From Sphingomonas spermidinifaciens (lineage in GTDB: Bacteria > Pseudomonadota > Alphaproteobacteria > Sphingomonadales > Sphingomonadaceae): a DNA stretch of 64,000 bases. The stretch covers positions 1-64,000 of the forward strand of contig NZ_NWMW01000002.1 of the NCBI RefSeq assembly GCF_002351485.1, given 5' to 3'. The notes below the pieces were generated by a model. The model saw only the letters and a list, made by a program, of their open reading frames with translations. It was not told the origin of the DNA and ran no database searches. Below are positions 20,165 to 28,313 of the stretch, piece after piece (the first letter of the stretch is position 1; the number at the start of each line of letters is the position of its first letter). Both the position numbers and the translations under genes were made by a program.

Positions 20165-20824
20165 TTACGAGCCCGCGCCCGAGGTTTCCGCCGCGGGCGC
20201 GAGCTTGGGCACCACCACGCCGTTGACGACATGGACGACGCCGTTCGAGGCCATCACGTCGGGCTGCGCGACATAGCTCTTGTTGCCGCTGGCATCGGTG
20301 AGCGCGATCGCCGCGCCCTCCTCGGCGACGGTCAGCGGGCTGCCCTCGACCGTGGTGAGCGTCGTTTTGCCGCCGCCTGCCTTGATCTGCGTGCGCAGCT
20401 GCTCGAGCGTTACTTTCCCGGGCACGACGTGATAGGTCAGCACCTTGGTCAGCGTCGGCTTGTTCTCGGGCTTGAGCAGCGTGTCGAGCGTGCCGGGGGC
20501 GAGCCGCGTGAACGCCTCATTCTCGGGCGCGAAGACGGTGAAGGGACCGGGGCCCGACAGCGTGGTGGCGAGGTCGGCGGCCTTCACCGCGCTGACCAGC
20601 GTTGACAGCTTGGGATTGCTCATCGCGGTGTCGGCGATCGTGCCGCTGGCGGCAGCGGGCGTCGCGGTCGGGGCCGCGGTCGTCGTCGTCGTCGAGGTCG
20701 CGGCCTGACCGGCCATCGGCTGCTGCTGCGCCGCGGTCGGTGCGGTCGGTGCCGTCGTCTGCGCCATCGCGAGGCTCGAGGTCGCGGCAAGGCCCGCAAG
20801 GGCGACAATGGAAAGGCGGTTCAT
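20165..20824 (-). CDS. Exported fasciclin-domain protein
   Basis: The 219-residue protein has a signal peptide (MNRLSIVALAGLAATSSLAMA), a Thr/Ala/Pro-rich linker with a run of threonines, and one FAS1 domain with the H1 and H2 motifs GPFTVFAPENEAF and SNGVVHVVNGVVVP and the YHVVPG segment. FAS1 domains mediate adhesion or bind small ligands. GGAG precedes the ATG at 20824, which is preferred over a start at 20893. It is a single-gene unit with its own terminator. Confidence 0.92.
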   Translation of the reverse strand: MNRLSIVALAGLAATSSLAMAQTTAPTAPTAAQQQPMAGQAATSTTTTTAAPTATPAAASGTIADTAMSNPKLSTLVSAVKAADLATTLSGPGPFTVFAPENEAFTRLAPGTLDTLLKPENKPTLTKVLTYHVVPGKVTLEQLRTQIKAGGGKTTLTTVEGSPLTVAEEGAAIALTDASGNKSYVAQPDVMASNGVVHVVNGVVVPKLAPAAETSGAGS

Positions 20825-20935
20825 AGAACGTCTCCAGCTGCTGGAACGAAAAATCGGGGTGCGCGCCGCGGCGGGGGGAGGGGGGAGCGACACGGCGCGC
20901 GATTGATCTACGTTTCAGCGCTTGGATGGTTTCCG

Positions 20936-21871
20936 CTACCGTCCTTTGTCCGTAATTTCAGCGTCCTCGCCGCGCGCGGCGGCACGCAGCACGCCGGCGA
21001 GCAGGCGATAGTCGCGCTCGCGCGGGCTCGCCTTGCGCCAGACGAGCGCGATGCGCCGCTCGGCACGCTCGGCATCGATCGGTCGCGCATCGATATGCGT
21101 GCCGCGAAGGATCCCCGCGCCGATCGCCATCTCGGGCAGCATGGTGACGCCAAGGCCGTTCTCGACCATCTGGACGATGGTATGGAGCGAGGTGCCGAGC
21201 ATCGCCGCCTGTCCGCGCAGCTCCGACGTCGCGCACACGGCGAGCGCATGATCGCGCAGGCAATGCCCGTCCTCGAGCAGCAGCAGCCGCGTCTCGTCGA
21301 TATCGTCAGCCATGACCGGACCCGAACCGGGCAGCGTTTCGGTTTCCGGAAAGGCGACGAACAGCCGGTCGGCGAACAGCGGCTCGACCTCGACCTCGCC
21401 GCAGGCATAGGGAAGCGCGAGGAGCACGCAGTCGGTCCGGCCCGAATGCAGCGCCTCGCACGCCGGCCCCGTTGGCTCCTCGCGCAGGAACAGCTTGAGC
21501 TCGGGATACTGCCTTCGCAGTTGCGGAAGGACTTGCGGCAGGAGGAAGGGGGCGATTGTCGGGATGACGCTCATCCGCATCTCGCCGGTCAGCGGTCGCC
21601 CCGCCGCGCGGGCGATCTCCCCCAATTCATCGGCCTCGCGAAGCACCCGGCGCGCCTTGTCGGCGATGCGCTCGCCGAGCGGCGTGAAGCGGACGACGCG
21701 GCGCGTCCGCTCGACCAGGGTCACGCCGATCAGTGTTTCGAGCTCGCGGATCCCCGCAGAAAGCGTCGATTGCGTGACGTAGCAGGCGTCGGCGGCGCGG
21801 CCGAAATGCCCGGCGTCGCGGAGCGCCACCAGATACTGGAGCTGCTTCAGCGTCGGCAGGTAGGTCGTCAT
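20936..21871 (-). CDS. oxyR: Hydrogen peroxide sensor regulator OxyR
   Basis: LysR-family activator of 311 residues. The helix-turn-helix lies at about 21-45 (HFGRAADACYVTQSTLSAGIR), and the two peroxide-sensing cysteines are Cys204 and Cys213 in GHCLRDHALAVC, with the same spacing as Cys199/Cys208 of E. coli OxyR. It is divergent from ahpC, and a perfect LysR-type box lies in the shared leader, which supports autoregulation and control of ahpC. The start at 21871 (MTTYLPTLKQ) matches the family; a longer frame would run into ahpC. Confidence 0.94.
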   Translation of the reverse strand: MTTYLPTLKQLQYLVALRDAGHFGRAADACYVTQSTLSAGIRELETLIGVTLVERTRRVVRFTPLGERIADKARRVLREADELGEIARAAGRPLTGEMRMSVIPTIAPFLLPQVLPQLRRQYPELKLFLREEPTGPACEALHSGRTDCVLLALPYACGEVEVEPLFADRLFVAFPETETLPGSGPVMADDIDETRLLLLEDGHCLRDHALAVCATSELRGQAAMLGTSLHTIVQMVENGLGVTMLPEMAIGAGILRGTHIDARPIDAERAERRIALVWRKASPRERDYRLLAGVLRAAARGEDAEITDKGR

Positions 21872-21885
21872 GGCCGACAGATGGA

Positions 21886-21906
21886 TTGATCGGCTCAGTC
21901 GATCAA
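21886..21906. promoter_or_regulatory. LysR-type operator between oxyR and ahpC
   Basis: TTGATCG and CGATCAA form a perfect 7-bp inverted repeat with a 7-base spacer, meeting the T-N11-A rule for LysR-type regulators. It lies 15 bases upstream of the oxyR start and about 120 bases upstream of ahpC, a fitting place for the OxyR recognition site. Confidence 0.65.
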
Positions 21907-22025
21907 GCGCCGCGGAAACGCTGATTGGAAAAGAAGGGGTGGATCGGTCTAGCTGCAGTGCAGCGCAAACGGTGCCGCAGCGCACCATGCGCCTCCCCTT
22001 AACGACCATAACAGGAGGCATTTTC

Positions 22026-22568
22026 ATGCTGACCGTCGGCGACAAGCTCCCCGAATTCACCGTTCCCGTCCAGCAGGGCATCGACGCGCTGCCCGCGGGC
22101 GAGACGCTCAGCCACGACGCCTTTCCCGGCAAGTGGAAGGTGCTGTTCTACTGGCCGAAGGACTTTACCTTTGTCTGCCCGACCGAGATCGTCGGCTATG
22201 CCGAGCTGAAGGGCGACTTCGAGGATCGCGACGCGGTGCTGATCGGCGCCTCGACCGACACCGCGCACGTCCACCTGGCGTGGCGCAAGTCGGACCCGGA
22301 CCTCGCCAAGGCCGACTTCCCGTGGATCGCCGATAACGGCGCGGTGCTGGCCAACGCGCTCGGCATCCTCGACAAGAACGAGCATGTCGCGTTCCGCGCG
22401 ACCTTCATCATCGATCCCGACAACGTCATCCAGGCGGTGCAGGTTAACGGCCTCAACGTCGGTCGCAACCCGGCCGAGACGCTGCGCGTGCTCGACGCGC
22501 TCCAGACTGACGAGCTGTGCCCCTGCAACTGGAACAAGGGCGACGACGTGCTGAAGGTCGCCGCCTGA
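22026..22568 (+). CDS. ahpC: Peroxiredoxin AhpC
   Basis: The 180-residue 2-Cys peroxiredoxin reduces hydrogen peroxide and organic peroxides. The peroxidatic Cys51 lies in FVCPTEI; the C-terminal ELCPCNW carries Cys165 and Cys167, resembling the mycobacterial-type AhpC that is recycled by AhpD rather than by AhpF. AGGAGG at 22013-22018 gives a strong ribosome binding site for the ATG at 22026. A hairpin follows and ahpD lies 124 bases downstream. Confidence 0.96.
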   Translation: MLTVGDKLPEFTVPVQQGIDALPAGETLSHDAFPGKWKVLFYWPKDFTFVCPTEIVGYAELKGDFEDRDAVLIGASTDTAHVHLAWRKSDPDLAKADFPWIADNGAVLANALGILDKNEHVAFRATFIIDPDNVIQAVQVNGLNVGRNPAETLRVLDALQTDELCPCNWNKGDDVLKVAA

Positions 22569-22574
22569 TCTCCC

Positions 22575-22598
22575 GGGCGCGCGCCTCGGCGCGCGCCC
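22575..22598 (+). terminator. GC hairpin after ahpC
   Basis: GGGCGCGCGC pairs with GCGCGCGCCC around a 4-base loop directly after the ahpC stop, followed by CCATTTTCC. It may reduce read-through so that ahpC is expressed above ahpD. Confidence 0.65.
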
Positions 22599-22608
22599 GC
22601 CATTTTCC

Positions 22609-22670
22609 GTCACCCCAGCGGAAGCTCAGGTCTCCCTGTGACGGGCGACCGCAGCTTGCGCTGGGGTGAC
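22609..22670. repeat. Palindromic repeat between ahpC and ahpD
   Basis: GTCACCCCAGCG (22609-22620) and CGCTGGGGTGAC (22659-22670) are perfect inverted copies bracketing about 38 bases, with AAGCT/AGCTT continuing the symmetry inside. This is the form of a REP/BIME unit: two head-to-head copies of a short palindromic repeat. It lies within an operon-like pair. Confidence 0.75.
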
Positions 22671-22692
22671 GCGCTTCTGCAAAGGATCGCAC

Positions 22693-23211
22693 ATGTCGCT
22701 CAAGGAATTCGCGTCGGCGCTGCCCGACTATGCCAAGGACATCCGCCTCAACGTCGGCTCGCTGCTGAACGAGGCGGGGCTCGACGACCAGCGCAAATAC
22801 GGCACGATCCTCGCCTGCGCGCACGGCACCGGCTACAAGCCGCTGGTCGAGGCGGCGGAGGCCGAATGCGCGGCCAAGCTGTCGCCCGAGGCGGCGAACG
22901 CCGCGCGCGCGGCGGCGGCGGTCATGGCTATGAACAACGTCTATTACCGCTTCACGCACCTCGCCTCGAACGAGGAATATCGCACGATGCCGGCGAAGCT
23001 GCGCATGAACGTCATCGGCGCGCCGGGGATCGATAAGATCGACTTCGAGCTGTTCAGCCTCGCTGTGAGTGCAATGAACGGCTGCGGTATGTGCATCGAC
23101 GCACATGAGCGCGTGCTGCGAAAGGGTGAGGTTTCGGCCGCGAACGTGCAGGATGCGGTGCGCATCGCCTCGGTGCTGAAGGCGGTCGCGACGATCCACG
23201 CGACGCTTTGA
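22693..23211 (+). CDS. ahpD: Alkyl hydroperoxide reductase AhpD
   Basis: AhpD re-reduces AhpC and, in mycobacteria, is itself recycled through lipoamide. The 172-residue carboxymuconolactone-decarboxylase-like protein has the redox pair Cys131/Cys134 in NGCGMCIDAHE with His138, the same layout as M. tuberculosis AhpD. It starts at ATG 22693 and lies downstream of ahpC; no AhpF gene is present in the window. Confidence 0.95.
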   Translation: MSLKEFASALPDYAKDIRLNVGSLLNEAGLDDQRKYGTILACAHGTGYKPLVEAAEAECAAKLSPEAANAARAAAAVMAMNNVYYRFTHLASNEEYRTMPAKLRMNVIGAPGIDKIDFELFSLAVSAMNGCGMCIDAHERVLRKGEVSAANVQDAVRIASVLKAVATIHATL

Positions 23212-23234
23212 TCTGATCCAGCTTACGCCGGATA

Positions 23235-23304
23235 GGCGGCACCAGCCGCTCTCCCATCAAGATACTCAGTGAGTGGCCGGGTGGGGGGGCGAGCTGGTGC
23301 CGCC
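23235..23304. repeat. Long-range inverted repeat between ahpD and the TauE gene
   Basis: GGCGGCACCAGC (23235-23246) and GCTGGTGCCGCC (23293-23304) are perfect 12-base inverted copies with 46 bases between. The structure fills the convergent gap and could end transcripts from both sides. Confidence 0.65.
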
Positions 23305-23311
23305 CCTGCCG

Positions 23312-24091
23312 TCAGGCAGTGAAGAACCGATAGATGCTGAACAGGCTGGTCGCGGTCAGGACGACGCCCACCAGCACCAGCAGCGTCTTGGTCGGCACGC
23401 GCTTGGCGATCATCGCGCCGAAGGGCGCGGCGACGACGCCGCCGATCAGCAGACCAAGGACCGGGTGCCAGAAGTCGGGGCCGAACCCCCTGGTACCGAT
23501 CCCGATCAGGAAGGTGATCGAGATCGACACGGTGAGGAAGAACTCGACCGAATTCACCGTGCCGATCGTCGTGCGCGGCGTGCCGCCCTGGACGAGCAGG
23601 TTGGAGGTCACGACCGGCCCCCAGCCGCCGCCGCCCGCGGCGTCGAGGAACCCGCCGGCAAGGCCCAGCGGCTCGATGATCTTCGGCTCGCGCTCGCGGT
23701 GCGGGGGATAGCGAAGGCCCCGCCACAGCAGATAGACGCCGACGCCCGACAGATAGGCCATCACGAACGGACGCGTCACCGAGGCGTCGATGGAGGTGAG
23801 GAGATAGGCTCCCGTCACCCCGCCGAGAATGCCGGGGATGAGCAGCCGCCAGAACAGCTTCCAGTTGACGTTCCGGTGCAGCGCATGGCTGATCCCCGAA
23901 ACTCCCGTCGTCGCGCATTCGACGAGGTGGACGCCCGCCGATGCGGTGGCGGGCGGCACGCCGATCACGCTGACGAGCAACGTGCTCGAGATGACCCCGA
24001 ACGCCATGCCGAGGGCGCCGTCGACGATCTGCGCCACCAGGCCCACCGCGACATACGGCAGCAATTCGGCAAACTGGAGCCCCTCGAACAT
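23312..24091 (-). CDS. TSUP-family (TauE/SafE) anion exporter
   Basis: The 259-residue protein has about eight membrane helices and the two glycine-rich halves typical of the family (AQIVDGALGMAFGVISST and GGFLDAAGGGGWGPVVTS). Members export sulfite, sulfoacetate or related organosulfur anions. Being divergent from a serine acetyltransferase gene suggests a link to sulfur metabolism, which is only inference. I used the ATG at 24091 (MFEGLQF); an upstream ATG at 24151 is less likely. Confidence 0.85.
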   Translation of the reverse strand: MFEGLQFAELLPYVAVGLVAQIVDGALGMAFGVISSTLLVSVIGVPPATASAGVHLVECATTGVSGISHALHRNVNWKLFWRLLIPGILGGVTGAYLLTSIDASVTRPFVMAYLSGVGVYLLWRGLRYPPHREREPKIIEPLGLAGGFLDAAGGGGWGPVVTSNLLVQGGTPRTTIGTVNSVEFFLTVSISITFLIGIGTRGFGPDFWHPVLGLLIGGVVAAPFGAMIAKRVPTKTLLVLVGVVLTATSLFSIYRFFTA

Positions 24092-24250
24092 GCGCGTCCT
24101 TGATTGAAGAGTGCGACGGTGGGGATTGCCGCCCGAACCGGCGCGAAACAAGACAGTTCGGGTTTAGCGCGGACAAGCGCGGTCGGTTCCGCGCTTGGAA
24201 TGATCGACGCCGCATCCTACATGCCGCTCTTCGTGGCTAGGGGACACGCC

Positions 24251-24931
24251 ATGCTGAGGGCGCTTCGCGTCTATCTCGATTCGATCCGCGCGCGCGATCC
24301 GGCGCCGCGGTCGCGGGCCGAGATACTGCTCTACCCGGGCGTCTGGGCGCTCGGCTATCACCGTATCGCCCACGCGCTGTATCGGCGCGGCTGGTTCTTT
24401 GCCGCGCGCCTGGTCAACCACTGGTCACGCTGGCTGACCGCGATCGACATTCATCCCGGCGCGACGATCGGACGCAATTTCTTCATCGATCACGGCTTCA
24501 CCGTCATCGGCGAGACGGCGGTGATCGGCGACGATGTGACCATCTATCAGTGCGTGACGCTGGGCGGGACTAGCCCCGACAACGGCGTCGCGGGCAAGCG
24601 GCACCCGACCCTGCTCGACGGCGCCATCATCGGATCGGGCGCGCAGGTGCTCGGCCCCATCACGGTCGGCGCGCGCGCGCGGGTGGGCGCTAACGCCGTC
24701 GTGACCAAGGACGTGCCCGAGGGCGCGACGATGGTCGGTATTCCCGCCAAGTCGACGCTGGTCGAGGCCGAGACCTATCAGAAGTCGTTCATGCCCTATG
24801 GCACGCCGTGCAGCCAGATGTTCGACCCCGCGACGCAGAAGATCGAGATCCTGCGCTGCGAGATCGAGACGATGCGCAAGCGGCTCGACGCGCTGGTCGC
24901 CGAGGAAGAAGAGCGCCGTAACCGCGCGTGA
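24251..24931 (+). CDS. cysE: Serine O-acetyltransferase
   Basis: It makes O-acetylserine for cysteine synthesis. The 226-residue protein is of the short EpsC-like type, with the left-handed beta-helix hexapeptide repeats in the middle (IDIHPGATIGRNFFIDHG, VIGDDVTIYQ, GARARVGANAVVTKDVP) and conserved catalytic His in IDHG and HPGA. The tail is a charged helix. The ATG at 24251 starts MLRALRVYLDSI. Its stop overlaps the GTG of the DUF2794 gene by four bases. Confidence 0.93.
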   Translation: MLRALRVYLDSIRARDPAPRSRAEILLYPGVWALGYHRIAHALYRRGWFFAARLVNHWSRWLTAIDIHPGATIGRNFFIDHGFTVIGETAVIGDDVTIYQCVTLGGTSPDNGVAGKRHPTLLDGAIIGSGAQVLGPITVGARARVGANAVVTKDVPEGATMVGIPAKSTLVEAETYQKSFMPYGTPCSQMFDPATQKIEILRCEIETMRKRLDALVAEEEERRNRA

Positions 24932-25269
24932 CGGGAGAAGTCGTCTCGCTCGCCGCGCGCCGGCTGCCGCAGATCGGGTTCGAGCGACTCGAGCTCAACC
25001 GGATCCTGGATCTCTACGGCCGGATGGTCGCGGCGGGGCACTGGCGTGACTATGCGATCGAGCTGGGGCACGACGCGGCGGTGTTCGCTGCGTTTCGCCG
25101 GGCGGCCGAGCGGCCTGAGGTGCGGATCGAGAAGCGTCCGGCGCTTCGCCAGCGGCAGGGTATGTGGGCGCTGGTGAGCGAGAGCGGCGCGGTCCTGAAG
25201 CGAGGGCATGACCTGGCTGGGGTCCTGGCCCCGCTCGAACGCCGGCTGATGAAGATCGTCGAGGACTGA
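24928..25269 (+). CDS. DUF2794 family protein
   Basis: A 113-residue protein starting with GTG inside the cysE stop. The body, FERLELNRILDLYGRMVAAGHWRDYAIELG and RIEKRPALRQRQGMWALVSESG, matches the alphaproteobacterial DUF2794 family. Its role is unknown; the overlap suggests co-expression with cysE. Confidence 0.85.
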   Translation: MTGEVVSLAARRLPQIGFERLELNRILDLYGRMVAAGHWRDYAIELGHDAAVFAAFRRAAERPEVRIEKRPALRQRQGMWALVSESGAVLKRGHDLAGVLAPLERRLMKIVED

Positions 25270-25279
25270 ATCGCTCCGC

Positions 25280-25302
25280 CACCCCGGAAGGAGCCCGGGG
25301 TG
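25280..25302. terminator. Bidirectional hairpin between convergent genes
   Basis: CACCCCGG (25280-25287) and CCGGGGTG (25295-25302) form a perfect stem with a 7-base loop, between the stops of the DUF2794 gene and the membrane protein on the other strand. It also resembles the short CACCCCGG-type palindromes scattered in the window. Confidence 0.6.
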
Positions 25303-25312
25303 ACGGCATGGA

Positions 25313-26335
25313 TCAAACCGTGGCCGGCGGCAGGCGCGTCGCCATCCCCTCGCCGAGCAGGCTTACCACCCGCCGCCGCATCGGTTGCCAGAAGGCCGAG
25401 AGCGTCAGCAGCGCCGAGCCAATGACGAGGCCCGTGAACGCCGCCCCCAGCTCGACCGCGCCGGCGCTGCGGAACAGCTCGTAGAGCGCGAACAGGACAT
25501 AGGCGAGGCTCGAGACGAGCAATGCGCGGCGATCGACCGCGAGCGCCACGATCGCGAAGCCGAGATAGAGCGCGATGACGAGCGCGGCGATGGCCGGCCC
25601 CACCGGCCCCTCGAACACGCCGAGCAGGTGGAAGATCGGGTGCGCGATCAGCGGCGCGGCGGCAAGGTGGAGCCAGAAGGCGACGTCGCTCGCCCGCGTC
25701 GTGCGCGCCCGGTCGCGAATGTCCCAGCGCATCGCCAGCGCAAAGATGGCGAGCCCTGCGGCGAGAACGAGCGGAAGCGCCGCCTCGTCGATGCCGGGAA
25801 AGATCGCGAAGGCGAGGCCGACGACCGCGCCGGTCAACGCCAGCGCACCCGCGGCGACGGTGATCGGCACCATGAAGCGTCGCCAATGCGCCCAGGCGGC
25901 GGCAAGCCCGAGCAGGCCCACGCCCGACAGGATCAGCGCGTTGATACGCTCGCCAAAGTTGGGCTCGAGCGTCGCCAGCGCACCGATTGGCGCAGCCACC
26001 ACGCCGCCCACGAACGCGCCGAGCAAAAGAATGCTGGGCAGCGCCATCCGGCGGCGCCGGGTGAAGTATTCCGCGAGCAGCCAAGCGGCGACGGCGACGC
26101 CCACCCCGCCCATCGCCATCGTGATCGCCGCGCCGATCTGCGCGATCGCGGCAAGCAGCAGCGCAAGCGCCACCGCGACGAAGATGTCGTTGAAGCCGGT
26201 GAGAAGCCGGAAATGCTCCTCGTCGACGGCGGGGGCGTTGCGCTGCGCGGCAACGTGCGCTCGCAAGGCGAGAGCGGCGGCGGGGCTGAGCGCCCCCGCC
26301 GTGACCGCAGCGTCGAGATCGGATTCGCTGTACAT
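25313..26335 (-). CDS. Multi-span membrane protein, DUF2157-like
   Basis: A 340-residue protein with a short soluble N-terminus (MYSESDLDAAVTAGALSPAAALALRAHV) and about ten hydrophobic helices. The N-terminal helix pair resembles the start of DUF2157 proteins, but later parts show no motif I recognise. A DUF4112 gene lies upstream in the same direction, 65 bases away. Function unknown. Confidence 0.6.
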   Translation of the reverse strand: MYSESDLDAAVTAGALSPAAALALRAHVAAQRNAPAVDEEHFRLLTGFNDIFVAVALALLLAAIAQIGAAITMAMGGVGVAVAAWLLAEYFTRRRRMALPSILLLGAFVGGVVAAPIGALATLEPNFGERINALILSGVGLLGLAAAWAHWRRFMVPITVAAGALALTGAVVGLAFAIFPGIDEAALPLVLAAGLAIFALAMRWDIRDRARTTRASDVAFWLHLAAAPLIAHPIFHLLGVFEGPVGPAIAALVIALYLGFAIVALAVDRRALLVSSLAYVLFALYELFRSAGAVELGAAFTGLVIGSALLTLSAFWQPMRRRVVSLLGEGMATRLPPATV

Positions 26336-26400
26336 GGCTTCCCTCCTGTATTGCTTGACTATGACACCACTGCCATAGCCTTGCAATACACCCGAAGGGT

Positions 26401-26820
26401 TCAGCGCTCGACCGTCACCGTGCCGGGGTGATGCTTGTCAAGGTGGCGGCGGATAAGGCGCAGGTTACGCGTGTTCGACCGGAAGAAGAAGTCGGGCACG
26501 ATGCCGATGCCGGGGATCAGCCCCAGCGCCCAGTCGACGCCGACATTGCCCGCCATCCGCGCCATCGACAGCTTCGACATGCCGACATTGCGCGCTTCCC
26601 ACAGCATATAAGCGCCCGCCACCGCACCGACGAAGCTGCCCGCGACGGGAACGAGGCCGAGCATGACATCGAGGCCCACGGGGCGGTTGATACCGGGGAT
26701 GACGACGGCGCGTTCCATCACACGCTCGATCGCCTCGACACGGGCGCGGACCGACTGGGGGTCGCGCTTGAGGGGGAGGCGATCGAAGATCGTAGGGTCG
26801 ATGCGGCGGGTCTGTGCCAT
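26401..26820 (-). CDS. DUF4112 family membrane protein
   Basis: The 139-residue protein has VMERAVVIPGINRPVGLDVMLGLVPVAGSF and NVGVDWALGLIPGIGIVPDFFFRSNTRN, the repeated G-L-x-P-x-x-G pattern of DUF4112, with two or three membrane helices and a basic C-terminus. It starts at ATG 26820, five bases after the stop of the peptide-binding lipoprotein gene, so both are probably on one transcript. Function unknown. Confidence 0.85.
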   Translation of the reverse strand: MAQTRRIDPTIFDRLPLKRDPQSVRARVEAIERVMERAVVIPGINRPVGLDVMLGLVPVAGSFVGAVAGAYMLWEARNVGMSKLSMARMAGNVGVDWALGLIPGIGIVPDFFFRSNTRNLRLIRRHLDKHHPGTVTVER

Positions 26821-26825
26821 GCTAC

Positions 26826-28271
26826 CTAAGTGGCCCCGCCGCGCAGGTGATTCAATGGATGCCAGCCGCGCGCATTGCCGCGCCATTCGCGCAGCCGTAG
26901 CGCCACCAGCGACCAGCGCAGCGGCTGGGCCAGCGGGATGAAGGCGACATCGCGGACCATTGCCGCATCGGCCTCGGCAAGGAGGCGGCCGCGCTCGGCG
27001 AGATTGCCCGCCTCGCGCGCGCGGGCGAGCGTGTCCGCGATCGGCTGTGCGCACGGCTGGCAGGCCATGCGCAGATACCAGCGCGCGCTGCCATAGGGCG
27101 CGACCTCATCGACGAGGCGAAGGTCGGCGCGTGTGTCCGGCGCCACGCGCCGCGCGAGAATGCCGACGCCGGCAAGATCGGCGGTCAGCCGCGCCGCCAG
27201 CCGGCTTGCCCCCGGCCCCTCGGGCATGGCGATGGTGAGTTCGGGAGCGACGCCGCCATTCGCCGCGCGCCATTGGGCGACGCGCTGCTGCGCGGCGGCC
27301 CGGCGAGCGTCGAGGTCGAAGGCGAGCCAGGGCGGGCGCGCCGGGTCGACGATCGAATCGAGCGGATCGGGCAGGATCGTCTCGGCCGCGGCCCAGTCGG
27401 GCGCGAAGTCGCGCGTCAAAGCGGCGCGATCGATCGCCATCGCCACCGCCTCGCGTCGCTCGGGCGCGGCGAGGAAACCGGTGCGGCGCGCGACCGACAG
27501 GCCGAACAACCCGCGCGCCGGATCGAGCCGCCGATTGGGCGGCGACACGTCGGCCATATCGACCAGCGGCCAGTCGGCGAAGGTGCCGCCGATTACATAG
27601 TCCGATCGGCGCTCGCGAAAGCGCAGGATCGCGGTGGCGGCGCGCTCGGCACGGATCTGCACCAACTCGGCCGCATCGGGGGCGTCGGCGGCCTCGTCGG
27701 CGGCGGCGGGGTCGTAGCCGGGCCGAAGCAGCGGGGCATCGCCGGCCTGCTCGACGCGGAAGGGGCCGCTGCCCCCGCCTGGACCGGGGATTGCCAGCTC
27801 GGGCTGGGCGAACAGGGGCAACAGGTCGGGACACGGGCCCGACAGCCGCACCTCGATGACGAGCGGTGTCATCTCGACCACCTCGTCGATCGCCGACAGA
27901 TGCGGGCGCAGCGGATTGCGGCGATTGCCGATCGCGCGGCGCAGGCCCGCGACCACCTGCCGCGCGGTGACGCGGCTGCCGTCACCCCATTGGGCGTCGG
28001 CGAGGCGGAAGATGTAGCTGCGCCCCTCGTCGATCACGATCCAGCGTTCGGCGAGGCCCGGCTCGACCTGTCCGGCCGCGTCGAAGCGGACGAGCCCTTG
28101 CGCGGTAGAGGCGGCGAACAGCGCGGCGGGAAGCGGCAGCGGATCGCCCGCGCGCGCGGGCAGGCGCGGCGCACCCGAACCGATCGCGCTCACCACCACC
28201 GGCACGTCGTCGGGCCGCCGGTCGCAGCCGGCGAGCGCGGCGAGGATCAGAAGGGGGGCAAGGCGGCGCAT
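26826..28271 (-). CDS. Orphan ABC-type peptide-binding lipoprotein (SBP family 5)
   Basis: The 481-residue protein has a lipoprotein signal (LLILAALAGCDRRP, lipid on the Cys) and the family-5 solute-binding fold: GLVRFDAAGQVEPGLAERWIV, YIFRLADAQWGDGSRVTARQVVAGLRRA, and a later hinge region. It would bind an oligopeptide, nickel or sugar-like ligand at the outer face of the inner membrane. No permease or ATPase genes are nearby, so the partner transporter is unknown. Confidence 0.82.
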   Translation of the reverse strand: MRRLAPLLILAALAGCDRRPDDVPVVVSAIGSGAPRLPARAGDPLPLPAALFAASTAQGLVRFDAAGQVEPGLAERWIVIDEGRSYIFRLADAQWGDGSRVTARQVVAGLRRAIGNRRNPLRPHLSAIDEVVEMTPLVIEVRLSGPCPDLLPLFAQPELAIPGPGGGSGPFRVEQAGDAPLLRPGYDPAAADEAADAPDAAELVQIRAERAATAILRFRERRSDYVIGGTFADWPLVDMADVSPPNRRLDPARGLFGLSVARRTGFLAAPERREAVAMAIDRAALTRDFAPDWAAAETILPDPLDSIVDPARPPWLAFDLDARRAAAQQRVAQWRAANGGVAPELTIAMPEGPGASRLAARLTADLAGVGILARRVAPDTRADLRLVDEVAPYGSARWYLRMACQPCAQPIADTLARAREAGNLAERGRLLAEADAAMVRDVAFIPLAQPLRWSLVALRLREWRGNARGWHPLNHLRGGAT

Positions 28272-28313
28272 TGGTTCGGCAGGGCAACGATCCGGAACGA
28301 CAGTCGCTCCCGC

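Noticed and set aside
26359-26376. CTATG/CATAG short dyad upstream of the DUF2157-like gene
   Set aside because: Only five paired bases around a long centre; too weak to call an operator.
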